This document shows positions 15,970 through 24,743 of a stretch of 64,000 bases of DNA, piece by piece. The notes under the pieces were generated by a model. It ran no database searches. It was given only the letters and a program-made list of their open reading frames with translations, and was not told where the DNA came from. Origin of the DNA: CAYOYK01 sp964408185 (GTDB lineage Bacteria; Bacillota; Clostridia; Christensenellales; Aristaeellaceae); assembly GCA_964408185.1 (NCBI GenBank), contig CAYOYK010000010.1, forward strand, positions 1-64,000, written 5' to 3'. The position numbers and the translations under genes are program-made. Numbering within the stretch: position 1 is the stretch's first letter; each line of letters starts with the position of its first letter.

Positions 15970-17583
15970 ATGAAACGTACTTTTTTTGCAAGCGCGCTGT
16001 GCTGCCTGCTGGCGGTGCTGCTGCCCATGAGCGCCATGGCCGATCATCCAGACGTCGCAATGCTGGATAACGCCTATCAGTCTGGCAAGGCGCTTGAGAT
16101 CGCCGTCGCCGTTGAGCCCGGCGAGGAGCTGAGCGCCGATCAGGCCGTGCTCGACCTGCTGCGCTCGCTCCAGCTCCGCTTTGCCGCGCAAAAGGGCGCA
16201 GGCTGCGCGCTGACAATCGGCGCGGACAAGCTGGATAGCAACGGTCTGCCCACCGGCACGTACACAGACGTGCTGGCGCTGGCGCTGCGCGGCACGGAGG
16301 ACGGCCTCTACATCGGCGCCGACCTGCTGGGCGACAAGCCCATCTACCTGTCCAACGAGGATCTGCTCACGGTGCTGGGAAGCCTCGCCGAGCAATGCGG
16401 AGTTTCCCTTCATTTGCCTGCCGACCTGACCGCCGTTGTCCCGGCCGAGACGGAGAGCGCCGACCAGCGGAGCAGCAGCGAGCAGCTTGCCGATCTGCTG
16501 TCCGGCAAGGATTCCGCCGCCGCTCCGGCCCAAGAGCCGACCGACGAGGCGCTGCGCGCGCGGCTGCTGAGCATCTTTGGCGGCGACGAGGGGCTGACGG
16601 ACTACATGCTGTCCGTCAAGGCCCGCGCTGTGATTACCGATGTGGATATGCAGGCGGACGATCACGACGCGGCGGTTCAAAAGACCGAGGTTACCCTGAC
16701 GCAGGAGGATCTAATCACCATTCTCGGCTCCGATTACTGCCGCGAGCAGATCGTGAACGGCTACCGCCAGCAAGGCGAGAGCAACCCCGAACAGACCGCC
16801 GATGAATACATTGCCCAACGCCAGGCCATATGGGCCCGCAGCACCATCGAGATCCCGATCGTTGTCCTGCGGGACGCGGACGGCGGCGTGGTTTGCTTTG
16901 ATTGCATGGCCACCGGGCATATCGCCCGGTCCGACAGCGATGACACCGAGTATTACGATATCACGATGCCTCTGCGCTACGCCCGCAAGACGACCGCCGA
17001 CGGCAAGAGCTACGCTTTCTCGATGTATGGCAACAACGTGAAGGACGGCAAGGAGGACCCGCAGGTTTATGCGGTCTGCAAGCTGTTCCACGGGAACGAC
17101 GCCTCTTTGGAGGGCGCGCTGTCCCTCGGCGAATACAATGACGGCGTGGAGGCCGCCCAGCTTGAAGCCTCTCTCACCTACGCTTGGAGCGGAAACGAGG
17201 CCGCCGGCGACCTGCGTATCCTTTCGGACGGCAAGACGGCGCTGCTCCACATCGACCAGACGCTGGGCGAGGCCTCGCTGGACAACACGCTTGTTCTCAC
17301 TGTCGGCAAGACCGATGCGTTTGCCGACGCCAAGCCGCTGCTGACACTCCACGCGGATGTCGCCGTCACCGACGCGCACGCCACCATCGGCACGCTGCAA
17401 TCCGTCACCCCGGAAGCCAGCGTCCAGATTGGCAAGATGAGCAGCGACGAGCTGACCGAGTATGCCAATTCCCTGAGCGTCAATGCGATCACATTTGCAA
17501 GCACGTTGATTTCCGCGCTGCCCAGCAGCCTCGGCGATTACCTGACAAATCTTCTCATCAACATGTACACGGGCGGTATGTGA
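15970..17583 (+). CDS. Secreted protein of unknown function, 537 aa
   Basis: Clear signal peptide (residues 1-25, ending SAMA-D). The mature part is acidic and Ala/Asp-rich with alternating beta-like segments and a low-complexity Ser/Glu/Ala linker around 155-185. I see no catalytic motif. Own promoter and terminator make it monocistronic. The many lipoprotein-like, DUF-type exported proteins of gut Clostridia look like this; an extracellular or envelope role is all that can be inferred. Confidence 0.8.
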   Translation: MKRTFFASALCCLLAVLLPMSAMADHPDVAMLDNAYQSGKALEIAVAVEPGEELSADQAVLDLLRSLQLRFAAQKGAGCALTIGADKLDSNGLPTGTYTDVLALALRGTEDGLYIGADLLGDKPIYLSNEDLLTVLGSLAEQCGVSLHLPADLTAVVPAETESADQRSSSEQLADLLSGKDSAAAPAQEPTDEALRARLLSIFGGDEGLTDYMLSVKARAVITDVDMQADDHDAAVQKTEVTLTQEDLITILGSDYCREQIVNGYRQQGESNPEQTADEYIAQRQAIWARSTIEIPIVVLRDADGGVVCFDCMATGHIARSDSDDTEYYDITMPLRYARKTTADGKSYAFSMYGNNVKDGKEDPQVYAVCKLFHGNDASLEGALSLGEYNDGVEAAQLEASLTYAWSGNEAAGDLRILSDGKTALLHIDQTLGEASLDNTLVLTVGKTDAFADAKPLLTLHADVAVTDAHATIGTLQSVTPEASVQIGKMSSDELTEYANSLSVNAITFASTLISALPSSLGDYLTNLLINMYTGGM

Positions 17584-17597
17584 GCCCGTTACAAGCT

Positions 17598-17628
17598 AAG
17601 GGCTGACGCGTAACGCGTCGGCCCTTTT
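17598..17628 (+). terminator. Intrinsic terminator after the secreted protein gene
   Basis: Stem AAGGGC(T)GACGCG / CGCGTCGGCCCTT with a 3-nt loop and TTTT tail, 15 nt after the stop codon. Confidence 0.88.
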
Positions 17629-17643
17629 GCGTGAGCAACGCCG

Positions 17644-17670
17644 AGCGCCCCGCCGAATCGGCGGGGCGCT
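17644..17670. repeat. Perfect GC-rich inverted repeat
   Basis: 13-bp arms AGCGCCCCGCCGA / TCGGCGGGGCGCT with almost no loop, between two convergent genes. There is no T-run on either side, so it is a hairpin or a factor-assisted terminator for the minus gene rather than a classical one. Confidence 0.7.
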
Positions 17671-17685
17671 GGCAATATCGTTGGG

Positions 17686-18369
17686 TTATGCCGCTGGGCT
17701 TGCCGCGGGGACGGTCGTCTCGCCGGGAGCCGGGGTCTCCAGCGCGGGCGGGTCGCCCTGAATGATCTCCACGTCGAAGAACTCATCCTGCTCAATCTCG
17801 CTCAGCACGGTATCCAGCAGCTGTGTCAGCTTGCCCTTGGCGCTCTCCCACGCGCTGTCCAAATACGCGGGATACACGGAGTATTCCTCGCGCAGCTTGG
17901 CCTTTAGCTCGTTGCGCAGGCTGGTGATTTTGGCGGCCGACACCATGTTAAACGGGTCGGTGATCTTCAGGTCGGCCTCGTTGATGGTCAGCTCGTCGTT
18001 ATCGGCGTATACAGGCTGCACGTAAATGCGCAGCACGTCGTCGGTGCCGTCGCCGTTGCGGTCCTCGGCGCGCACGGCGGCGCTGCTGAGGTCTATGTAG
18101 TAGTTGATCTGATAGGTATAGGGCATCTCGCAGGTCCACGCATTATAGAGCACGGCGCTCTGCGTAACGGTATCCACGCCGGGGATCTCCGCGCGGTAGA
18201 CCCACAGGCTGTTCTGCTCGCTCAGCTTGGCCTCCAGCTGCATCGTGACCCATGTAATGCCGCCGTTCCCGGTCAGCTTGTTATAGAGCGCGGGGCCGAA
18301 GGCTACGCAAACCACGGCGACAGCGGCTATCACAACCAGCGTGACGACGCGCTTCATCAGCTTTTTCAA
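17686..18369 (-). CDS. Membrane-anchored protein of unknown function
   Basis: 227 residues: one N-terminal anchor helix (about 6-27), then an exported domain with alternating beta and helical regions, and a Pro/Ala/Thr-rich tail. The arrangement resembles DUF4230-type exported proteins but I cannot confirm this. It is the second gene of a two-gene transcript, 18 nt behind the small membrane protein gene at 18388. Confidence 0.75.
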   Translation of the reverse strand: MKKLMKRVVTLVVIAAVAVVCVAFGPALYNKLTGNGGITWVTMQLEAKLSEQNSLWVYRAEIPGVDTVTQSAVLYNAWTCEMPYTYQINYYIDLSSAAVRAEDRNGDGTDDVLRIYVQPVYADNDELTINEADLKITDPFNMVSAAKITSLRNELKAKLREEYSVYPAYLDSAWESAKGKLTQLLDTVLSEIEQDEFFDVEIIQGDPPALETPAPGETTVPAASPAA

Positions 18370-18387
18370 TGCTTATCCTCCCTTGCG

Positions 18388-18615
18388 TCAGGCGCCCCAG
18401 CTCGCCACCAGCACCAGCGCCTTGGTAAGCAGCCAGCCAAGCCCGTACACCGTGGCTGCCGCGCCCGCAACCATAAGATAAATGCGGAGTCCGCGCACAA
18501 ATTTGCCGCTTTTGCGCTCCGGGTGCTCGTGCGTGTGCGCTGGCGCTTTGGGGGCGGCGGCCTGTGCGGACTCGCCGGGAATCGGATCGGTCGGGGGGAG
18601 CTGTGGCTGTTGCAT
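18388..18615 (-). CDS. Small single-helix membrane protein
   Basis: 75 residues: Pro/Ala-rich soluble N-terminus with HTHEHPERKSGK, one helix near the C-terminus (about 45-72). ATG 18615 is chosen because AAGGAGG lies 8 nt upstream; the TTG one codon earlier is less likely. A TATAAT box lies at about 18655 on the minus strand. No known family. Confidence 0.7.
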   Translation of the reverse strand: MQQPQLPPTDPIPGESAQAAAPKAPAHTHEHPERKSGKFVRGLRIYLMVAGAAATVYGLGWLLTKALVLVASWGA

Positions 18616-18674
18616 CAAAAAATCCTCCTTCAGGCTATGTCTATATTCTTATTTATTATACGACAAAGCATGAC

Positions 18675-18703
18675 AAAAAGCCACCCTTTTTCTTAGGGCG
18701 GCT
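18675..18703 (-). terminator. Intrinsic terminator of the LacI-family gene
   Basis: Minus-strand stem AGCCGCCCT / AGGGTGGCT (one G-U) with 7-nt loop and TTTTT tail, 20 nt after the stop at 18722. Confidence 0.85.
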
Positions 18704-18721
18704 GCTGGGCTGCGCTTGGAC

Positions 18722-19738
18722 TTACAGGTTGAGGTTGCGCACGGTTTCGCCCTCGATCAGGCTGCCCTGCACCACAATGGTTTGCGCGCCGGCCGTGTGC
18801 GGATGGTCGATCCAATCGATCAGCGCGTTGGCAGCCTCGGCCCCGATGCGCTTGGTATCCTGCTTGAGCGTGGTGATGCGCGGGTTCATCATCTGCATGA
18901 TGGGATAGCCGTCGTAGCCGACCACGGAGACATCCTCCGGGACGCGCAGACCGGCCTCGTGTATCGCGTTAAGTCCGCCGGGCGCGGCATAATCATCCGG
19001 CATGAGGATGCAGGTGGGGCGGTCGCCCCCGGACAGCAGGCGCTTTACCGCGTCATGGCACAGCACGCTGTTCTGGTACTCGCCGGGGATCATCCACTGC
19101 GGGTTGACTGTGAGGCCAAACTCCTGCATCGCGCGGTAAAAGCCGGTGATCCGGCTCTCGGTAACCGGGTTGCGCTGGCCGTGGATATAGGCAATCTCCG
19201 TATGGCCCATGCGGTGAACGTATTCCACCAAATCGCGCATGCCCTTCAGGTTGTCGCTCATCACGCAGGTGCGGTTGTTGAATACGTGGTCGATGGTCAC
19301 AGCCGGAAAGCCGCTGGCGATCAGCTCAATGACCTCTGTGTTGAAAAAGTCCACGCAGGCGAGGCAAACGCCGTCCACGTTGCGGTACTTGCAGTGCTCC
19401 AAGAACGTCATGCCGCTGCGGCCAATCTTGTGGTTGATAAACGTCACATCGAAACCGTTTTCCTCCGCCGTCCGCTTAAAGCTGTCCAGCACGGCGGAGA
19501 AGAACGCGTGCGTCAGGCCGCTGCCAAAATCATCCGCGAAAAGCACGCCGATGTTGTAGCTGCGGTTCGTCTTGAGGGCGCGGGCCAATGCGTTGGGAAA
19601 ATAGCCGATCTCCCGCGCGGTGTCCATGACCAGCCGGCGGGTGCTTTCGCTTACATCGGTGTAATTATTAAGGGCCTTGCTCACCGTCGAAATGGATAAG
19701 CCGCATTTCTCGGATACGTCCCGAATCGTCGCGCTCAT
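18722..19738 (-). CDS. LacI-family transcriptional regulator
   Basis: 338 residues. N-terminal helix-turn-helix TIRDVSEKCGLSISTVSKAL and hinge helix YFPNALARAL, then a periplasmic-binding-type effector domain (NIGVLFADD, VDGVCLACVD, VSVVGYDGYPIMQMMNPRITT, VQGSLIEGETV). The effector is probably a sugar or nucleoside, not identifiable here. Start at 19738 has GGAGG 8 nt upstream; the frame is open further up but that would read through the promoter. No carbohydrate genes are adjacent, so targets are likely elsewhere. Confidence 0.93.
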   Translation of the reverse strand: MSATIRDVSEKCGLSISTVSKALNNYTDVSESTRRLVMDTAREIGYFPNALARALKTNRSYNIGVLFADDFGSGLTHAFFSAVLDSFKRTAEENGFDVTFINHKIGRSGMTFLEHCKYRNVDGVCLACVDFFNTEVIELIASGFPAVTIDHVFNNRTCVMSDNLKGMRDLVEYVHRMGHTEIAYIHGQRNPVTESRITGFYRAMQEFGLTVNPQWMIPGEYQNSVLCHDAVKRLLSGGDRPTCILMPDDYAAPGGLNAIHEAGLRVPEDVSVVGYDGYPIMQMMNPRITTLKQDTKRIGAEAANALIDWIDHPHTAGAQTIVVQGSLIEGETVRNLNL

Positions 19739-19775
19739 TTTTTGATCCTCCAAATCGCAGTCTATCACTTTTCGT

Positions 19776-19804
19776 ATTATAGCGAAACATTTCTTTCTTG
19801 GCAA
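19776..19804 (-). promoter_or_regulatory. Promoter of the LacI-family gene
   Basis: Minus-strand TTGCCA (19799-19804), 17-bp spacer, TATAAT (19776-19781). An inverted repeat TTTTC-GA-GAAAA lies at 19819-19830, just upstream, and is a candidate operator. Confidence 0.82.
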
Positions 19805-19907
19805 GTGAAGAACAAACGTTTTCGAGAAAATCGACAAAGATAGACTAATTTTTCGGCAGGAAGCGCGCGGACCGGCGCGGAAACATCCGCAAAAAGGAGG
19901 AGCTGCC

Positions 19908-20639
19908 ATGCGCGTGCTTTTGGCGATCCCGGACGCGGCGCGAGCCGAAGCCTGTCGGCTGGCGCTGGAAAGCAACCCCGGCTGGGACGCGGAGCTCGTG
20001 TGGGACGGCCGCGCGGCGCTGCGCGCGCTGCAATCCGGCGCGTATGAGCTGGCAGCGCTGCATCTCTGCTTGCCCGGACTGGACGGGCTGGGCGTTCTGT
20101 CCCGTTTGAGAGAAAACCCGCCCATATGCCCGCACCGGACGCTCCTGCTGTGCGAACGTGAGCTGATACGCTCCGCCAAGCTCCGGGCGGATTGCGTCGC
20201 GCCGCTTTTGACGCGCCCGTCGCAGCTTGCCGCGCTGCTGGGCGTGCTTGCGAAAAAAAAGCTGCCCCTGCTTTCGCGGGGCACAGAGGAGCGGCGCAGG
20301 GCGCTGATCGCGCGTCTGCTGGACGATATCGGCATGCAGGCCGATCGGAAGGGCCGTCGCTACGCCGAGTGGCTGCTGTTCCGGCTCGCCGTGCAGGCGT
20401 CGCCGGAGCGCATCCAAGCCGAGTACGACGCCTGCGGGCTGGCCATGGCCACATCGGCCGCCAATGTGGAGCGCTGCCTGCGGCACGCGGTGGAGCGCTG
20501 CTTTACCACGGGCCGACTGACCGCGCTGGAGGCGCTGTTTGGCGCCACCGTAGACGCGGAGCGCGGCAAGCTGACCAATCGCGCCTTTTTGCTGGCAATG
20601 GCCGAGCGCGTTCGCGCCGCGCTGGAATGTGGGCGCTAG
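19908..20639 (+). CDS. Spo0A-like regulator with a degenerate receiver domain
   Basis: 243 residues. The C-terminal half (about 125-240) aligns with the Spo0A DNA-binding domain: ARLLDDIGMQADRKGRRY, SAANVERCLRHAVERCFTTG, LEALFGATVDAERGKLTNRAFL matches the family pattern ending LFG-TV-GK-TN-F. The N-terminal half has a CheY-like layout, but the phospho-acceptor Asp of the LDLCLP-type strand is His52 (LHLCLPGLDG) and the acidic pair after strand 1 is replaced by Ile-Pro-Asp. It is therefore probably a phosphorylation-independent paralogue of Spo0A. Divergent from the LacI gene. Confidence 0.82.
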   Translation: MRVLLAIPDAARAEACRLALESNPGWDAELVWDGRAALRALQSGAYELAALHLCLPGLDGLGVLSRLRENPPICPHRTLLLCERELIRSAKLRADCVAPLLTRPSQLAALLGVLAKKKLPLLSRGTEERRRALIARLLDDIGMQADRKGRRYAEWLLFRLAVQASPERIQAEYDACGLAMATSAANVERCLRHAVERCFTTGRLTALEALFGATVDAERGKLTNRAFLLAMAERVRAALECGR

Positions 20640-20839
20640 CCGCGCATCGTCTCGCGCTCGCGGAACAGCAGCCCGATGCTCCACAGCCCCGCCGCGCCGA
20701 CCAGCGTGTAGACAATGCGGCTGATCACCGCGCCCTGACCGCCAAACAGCCACGCCACCAGATCAAACTGAAACACCCCAACCAGCGCCCAGTTGAGCGC
20801 CCCGATGATGACCAACACCAAAGAAATCTTATCCAGCAT
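20636..20839 (-). CDS. DUF378 small membrane protein
   Basis: 67 residues, two membrane helices, with the DUF378 pattern ISLVLVIIGALNWALVGVFQFDLVAWLFGG. Function unknown; widely present in Clostridia. It overlaps the end of the convergent Spo0A-like gene by 4 nt, both using TAG on opposite strands. Confidence 0.88.
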   Translation of the reverse strand: MLDKISLVLVIIGALNWALVGVFQFDLVAWLFGGQGAVISRIVYTLVGAAGLWSIGLLFRERETMRG

Positions 20840-20882
20840 GGTTTCGCCTCCTTACGGCCAGTATGGCACGGAGGGCGGCGGT

Positions 20883-21740
20883 TTATGCGCGCGGCACAAA
20901 GCACGCCTCCGTATCCGCCCCCAGAGACGTGGCGCGGCTCAGCCACGGCTGGCGCAGCGGCAGCAGAGACGCCATGCCGTTGATCGTGCGGCTGACAAGC
21001 GCCTGCCCCGCGTCAAGCTCGATGCGGGCCGCCATGGGAAGCTCCGGCCTGTGCCAGAGCGTGCGGCCCTCCGGCAGCGAGATCATCGACAGGCCGTTCC
21101 ACGCGCCCGCAAGCGCCGCGCCCGATCCGACCGCGCGCAGGTCGCCGGGCGGGCCGTCGGCGTACCAAATCGCGCGGGGGCATTCGCCCGACGCGTACAC
21201 CAGCGCCGTGCGCGGCTCGCTATCCCCTACCGCGCAGAGCAGCAGGAGGCCGTCCGGCACAAAGTCTACGGCGCAAACCGCGCCGCGCACGCGGACACGG
21301 CGCAGGAGGCTCAGCTCCGGCGCGGCAAGCACGAGGGCCTCGCCGGACGCGCCGCCCGCAACCGCCAGCCACCGCCCGCTGGGATGGAGCCGCAGCCCGC
21401 GCGGGAACACGCCCGCGCGCTGCGCAAAGAGCAGCTCCCCTGTGCGGAGGCAGCGGGTGTGCACGCAATCGGTATCCTCGCCCAGCAGATAGGCGTACCG
21501 GCCGCAGGGCGAGGCGCACAGCGCGCAGGGCCCCGGCATGGCGGCAAACGACGGCACGCATGCTCCGCCGGCGGAGGACGCACAATAGACCTGCGCGTCG
21601 CGGGCGCACACGGCCAGCAGCAGCCCGGCCGCCGCGGCGGGCGCGCACGGCTCGGCCGCGCCCAGCGGAACAGATCGCCTGCGCCCGCTCTCCAAATCCC
21701 AGAGCCAGACCGACCGTCGATCGGTGACAAGGATGCTCAT
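20883..21740 (-). CDS. WD40/beta-propeller-like protein
   Basis: 285 residues built of about six repeating units of four-strand blade character (for example VWLWDLESGRRR, CASPCGRYAYLLG, LHPSGRWLAVAGG, FVPDGLLLLCAVG). This is the WD40/YncE-type propeller pattern. No signal peptide or catalytic motif is seen; a cytoplasmic scaffold or regulatory role is inference. Located 43 nt upstream of the DUF378 gene on the same strand. Confidence 0.7.
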   Translation of the reverse strand: MSILVTDRRSVWLWDLESGRRRSVPLGAAEPCAPAAAAGLLLAVCARDAQVYCASSAGGACVPSFAAMPGPCALCASPCGRYAYLLGEDTDCVHTRCLRTGELLFAQRAGVFPRGLRLHPSGRWLAVAGGASGEALVLAAPELSLLRRVRVRGAVCAVDFVPDGLLLLCAVGDSEPRTALVYASGECPRAIWYADGPPGDLRAVGSGAALAGAWNGLSMISLPEGRTLWHRPELPMAARIELDAGQALVSRTINGMASLLPLRQPWLSRATSLGADTEACFVPRA

Positions 21741-21934
21741 GCCGCGCCCCCTTCCGCTGATGTCCTTATCCTATGCCGTCGGCGCGCGGGCGTGAAACCG
21801 CCCCTCAAACGGTGAAAAGACAAACAATGCTCTTTATCAGGCAGGATTTAGAGCGTGCGCCGTCGAAGGGTAATATTTCGCTAAGTAGGCGTATGCGCTC
21901 ACAAGGCGCAAATTCCCATACCAAAGGAGCATTT

Positions 21935-22183
21935 ATGCATTACAAAACACACGGAACCTGCGCAACCTCCATCGATTTGGAGATCAACGATCATGGCGTG
22001 ATTACCGCCTGCGCGTTTACCGGCGGCTGTCAGGGCAACCACGAGGGCATCTGCCGTCTGGTGGTCGGACGGCCTGCCGCGGAGGTGCAGCAGGTCTTGG
22101 CCGGAGTCGCCTGCCGCGGCAACACCTCCTGCCCGGATCAGCTGTCCAAGGCCATCGCGCAATACCTGCAAGGAGAGAACTAA
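21935..22183 (+). CDS. TSCPD-domain protein (TIGR03905 type)
   Basis: 82 residues: THGTCATSIDLEI, AFTGGCQGNHEGICRLVVG and the defining GNTSCPDQLSKAI. Conserved cysteines suggest metal or cofactor binding; such domains also occur at the end of some vitamin B12-dependent ribonucleotide reductases. ATG at 21935 follows AAAGGAG. The stop abuts the TTG of the helicase gene, so the two are coupled. A weak promoter candidate (TTTAGA, 18 bp, TAATAT) lies at 21847-21876. Confidence 0.88.
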   Translation: MHYKTHGTCATSIDLEINDHGVITACAFTGGCQGNHEGICRLVVGRPAAEVQQVLAGVACRGNTSCPDQLSKAIAQYLQGEN

Positions 22184-23359
22184 TTGGATACGAACGCACT
22201 TACCTTTCAAACCGCCGACCTGAGCGCCGAAGTGCTCAAGGCCGTTGAGAAAATGGGCATCAGCCAAATGACGCCCGTGCAGCAGCAGGCCCTTCCCCTG
22301 ATGATGGCGGGGCGGGACGTGATCGGCGTCGCCCCGACCGGAACAGGCAAAACGCTGGCCTTCGGCATCCCGATGCTGGAATACGTCAGCCTGAAGGACA
22401 GCCGCGTGCAGGAGCTTGTGCTTGCGCCGACCCGCGAGCTGAGCATGCAGATTGCCGAGGAGCTGAAGGCGCTGGCGAAATTTATCCCGGAGGTGCGCAT
22501 CGCCGTGCTGTACGGCGGGCAGCCCATCGTCAAGCAAATCAACGAGCTCAAGCGCAGCCCGCAAATCGTCGTGGCGACGCCGGGCCGCCTGCTCGACCAT
22601 ATGAACCGGGGCAACATCCGCCTTGACGCGGTGCATACCATGGTGCTCGACGAGGCCGACGAGATGCTCAACATGGGCTTTGTAAAGGACGTGACCCGCA
22701 TCATCGAGGCCACGCCCAGCGAGCGTCAGCTTGTGCTGTTTTCCGCGACCACCAATCAGGACGTAATGACCATTGCTTGGAAGTATCAGCACGACCCGGT
22801 GGAGGTGAACATCCCCGCCACCAAGGACAACCTGCCCAGCATCACGCAGTATGTCATCGAGACCCAGCGCGACAAAAAGTATGAGAATCTGCTCTACCTG
22901 CTGGACAGCGATGAATTTCAGCGCGTGATGGTCTTTATCAACACCAAGGATATGACCCAGCGCCTGACCGACCGCCTGAAGAAGGCCGGGTATCCCGCCG
23001 ACTGCCTGCACGGCGACATGCGGCAGAGCGCGCGGAGCACCGTGATGCAGGCGTACCGCAAAGGGAAATTTCAGATTCTGCTGGCGACGGACGTGGCCGC
23101 GCGCGGTATCGACGTGGACGATGTGGAGGCCGTGATCAACTACGACCTGCCCAACGAGAACGAATACTACACCCACCGCATCGGCCGGACAGGCCGCGCC
23201 AAGAAGCACGGCGTGGCCTTCACCCTGCTCACCTACTCCGAGACCGTCCGCATGGACGCGATTCTCAAGTACATCAGCGCCAAGCCGGTGCCGCTCAAGT
23301 TCAACGATTTGGGCATACTGGTCAACGAGCAGGGCCATCCATTCTTTGAGAATATGTAA
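22184..23359 (+). CDS. DEAD-box RNA helicase
   Basis: 391 residues comprising only the two RecA-like core domains: Q motif, Walker A APTGTGKT (50-57), PTRELS, TPGR, DEAD (156-159), SAT, and HRIGRTGR. There is no long C-terminal RNA-binding tail as in CsdA or DbpA. It would remodel RNA structures, for example during ribosome assembly. TTG start with AAGGAG 10 nt upstream and zero spacing to the TSCPD gene. Confidence 0.95.
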   Translation: MDTNALTFQTADLSAEVLKAVEKMGISQMTPVQQQALPLMMAGRDVIGVAPTGTGKTLAFGIPMLEYVSLKDSRVQELVLAPTRELSMQIAEELKALAKFIPEVRIAVLYGGQPIVKQINELKRSPQIVVATPGRLLDHMNRGNIRLDAVHTMVLDEADEMLNMGFVKDVTRIIEATPSERQLVLFSATTNQDVMTIAWKYQHDPVEVNIPATKDNLPSITQYVIETQRDKKYENLLYLLDSDEFQRVMVFINTKDMTQRLTDRLKKAGYPADCLHGDMRQSARSTVMQAYRKGKFQILLATDVAARGIDVDDVEAVINYDLPNENEYYTHRIGRTGRAKKHGVAFTLLTYSETVRMDAILKYISAKPVPLKFNDLGILVNEQGHPFFENM

Positions 23360-23371
23360 GGGGGCGGCAAC

Positions 23372-24118
23372 ATGGGCATTATTCCTTCCCGAAATCTGGA
23401 TGATCAGCGCCGCGAGGAAAACGGCGTGACGTACTTTGACCGCGGCACGGTAACGGGCGCGGACGGCAAAAGGTATGACCGCTACGCCATCCAGACGCAT
23501 TTTGTGGAGGTTGGCGAGAGCCAGTGCGAGCTGGTGGAAAAGTACGTGCGGCCCCTGTATCAGGACGGCGATATGCTCTCCTTCGGCGCGAAGGTGATGT
23601 GCATGTGCGTCAAGTCCGTGCGCACGCGCGAGCAGGTGAAGCCCGGCTTCTGGGCCAACCGCCTGTGGAGGTTCGCGGGCATCAACCACACCGGCGTGGG
23701 CATGCACGAGCCCTACAAGCTCCAGCTTGTCATCGACATGGTGGGCCTGCCCCGCGTGCTGCTGGCCGCCTTTTGCAGCGCGGTGACGCGTCCCTTTGGC
23801 GTTCACGGCGTGTTCTACAAAATCTGCGGGCAGGGCGTAGGCGGCATCGACGGCTTTTACGAGCGCTCCAGCTTTCAGCTTTACCACGAGCTGGCGCTGA
23901 TCAACCCCGCTAACGCGCAGGAGCTTTGCGACGAGCTGACCGACCAGACGGGCATCCCCGTGGTGCTGATGGACGCAAACGACATCCAGCGCGACCAGTT
24001 GGCCAAGAGCAAGGACTTCCCGCTGACCGACGCGCAGATTCAGGACGCGATGCAGGATAACCCCAGCGGGCAGGGCGACGAGCTTACGCCGCTGATCCTC
24101 ATTCGCCCGGAAGCGTAA
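23372..24118 (+). CDS. CofE-like F420-0:gamma-glutamyl ligase family protein
   Basis: 248 residues resembling the FbiB/CofE ligase family found in non-F420 bacteria: RYAIQTHFVEVGE, GDMLSFGAKVMCMC, GFWANRLWRFAGINHTGVGMHEPYKLQLVIDM, HGVFYKICGQGVGGIDGFYERSSFQLYHELALI. Since no F420 genes are nearby it may act on another acceptor. Twelve nt after the helicase gene, sharing its transcript, and closed by a strong terminator. Confidence 0.8.
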   Translation: MGIIPSRNLDDQRREENGVTYFDRGTVTGADGKRYDRYAIQTHFVEVGESQCELVEKYVRPLYQDGDMLSFGAKVMCMCVKSVRTREQVKPGFWANRLWRFAGINHTGVGMHEPYKLQLVIDMVGLPRVLLAAFCSAVTRPFGVHGVFYKICGQGVGGIDGFYERSSFQLYHELALINPANAQELCDELTDQTGIPVVLMDANDIQRDQLAKSKDFPLTDAQIQDAMQDNPSGQGDELTPLILIRPEA

Positions 24119-24128
24119 CACGCAGACT

Positions 24129-24174
24129 GCCCGGATCGTTCCCCCCAATCAGGGAGCGTCCGGGCCGTTTTTTT
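24129..24174 (+). terminator. Intrinsic terminator after the CofE-like gene
   Basis: Long stem GCCCGGATCGTTCCC / GGGAGCGTCCGGGC with one bulge and a short loop, followed by seven T. Confidence 0.88.
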
Positions 24175-24185
24175 GTCGGTTCGCG

Positions 24186-24719
24186 TCAGAGCGTATTGCC
24201 AAAGCGGTTGAGCCATGCCCGCTCCCCCATGGGCTTCTTGGGCGGGCGCTTGCCCTCCGCCACCGCCGTGCCGACGGGCAGAAAGCACACCAGCTCGTAC
24301 TCCTGCGGCACGCCGAGGATATCCGCCATCCGACGGCCGATGTGATCCTCGTCCGTAACATGGCCCTCATACCAGCAGCTCCGGTAGCCAAGCTCCGTGA
24401 TGGTCAGCAGCATGTTCTCGATGGCGGCCGAATAATCCTGCGTAGCGTAGCAGCGATCCCGATAGGCGAAGATGCGCCGCGTCAGCACGCAGATCGCCGC
24501 CGGGGCGGTCTCTCCCACGGGCGGCTGTATCACCGCGTGCAGCGCCGCGAGCGTCTCCGGGTCGTCCACGGCCAGAAAGCTGGTCGTCTGCTTATTGCAG
24601 CCGGAGGGCGCGACGCAGCCGGCCTTCACGATGCGGCGCAAATCCTCACGCGGGACGGGCTGATCGGCGTATCGACCCCGATAGCTGTACCGGGCCTGAA
24701 TCGCGTCCAATACGTTCAT
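24186..24719 (-). CDS. Nitroreductase-family flavoprotein
   Basis: 177 residues: the FMN-binding opening AIQARYSYRGRYADQPV, APSGCNKQ, and AIENMLLTITELGYRSCWYEGH typical of small NAD(P)H-dependent nitroreductases. Would reduce nitro or related electrophilic groups using FMN as a homodimer. Last gene of a minus-strand run of three (GNAT, VOC-GNAT, nitroreductase). Confidence 0.92.
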   Translation of the reverse strand: MNVLDAIQARYSYRGRYADQPVPREDLRRIVKAGCVAPSGCNKQTTSFLAVDDPETLAALHAVIQPPVGETAPAAICVLTRRIFAYRDRCYATQDYSAAIENMLLTITELGYRSCWYEGHVTDEDHIGRRMADILGVPQEYELVCFLPVGTAVAEGKRPPKKPMGERAWLNRFGNTL

Positions 24720-24743
24720 GCGCGCTCCTTCCTTTGCGGGCGT

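Noticed and set aside
18722..20335. Extended 537-residue LacI-family protein
   Set aside because: The extra N-terminal part runs through the promoter and antisense to the Spo0A-like gene; the HTH starts naturally at 19738.
21899..24148. A 749-codon open frame on the minus strand opposite the helicase and CofE-like genes
   Set aside because: High GC leaves antisense frames open. Its translation is a His/Val/Leu/Arg-rich composition typical of a shadow, and the plus strand holds three clear gene families.
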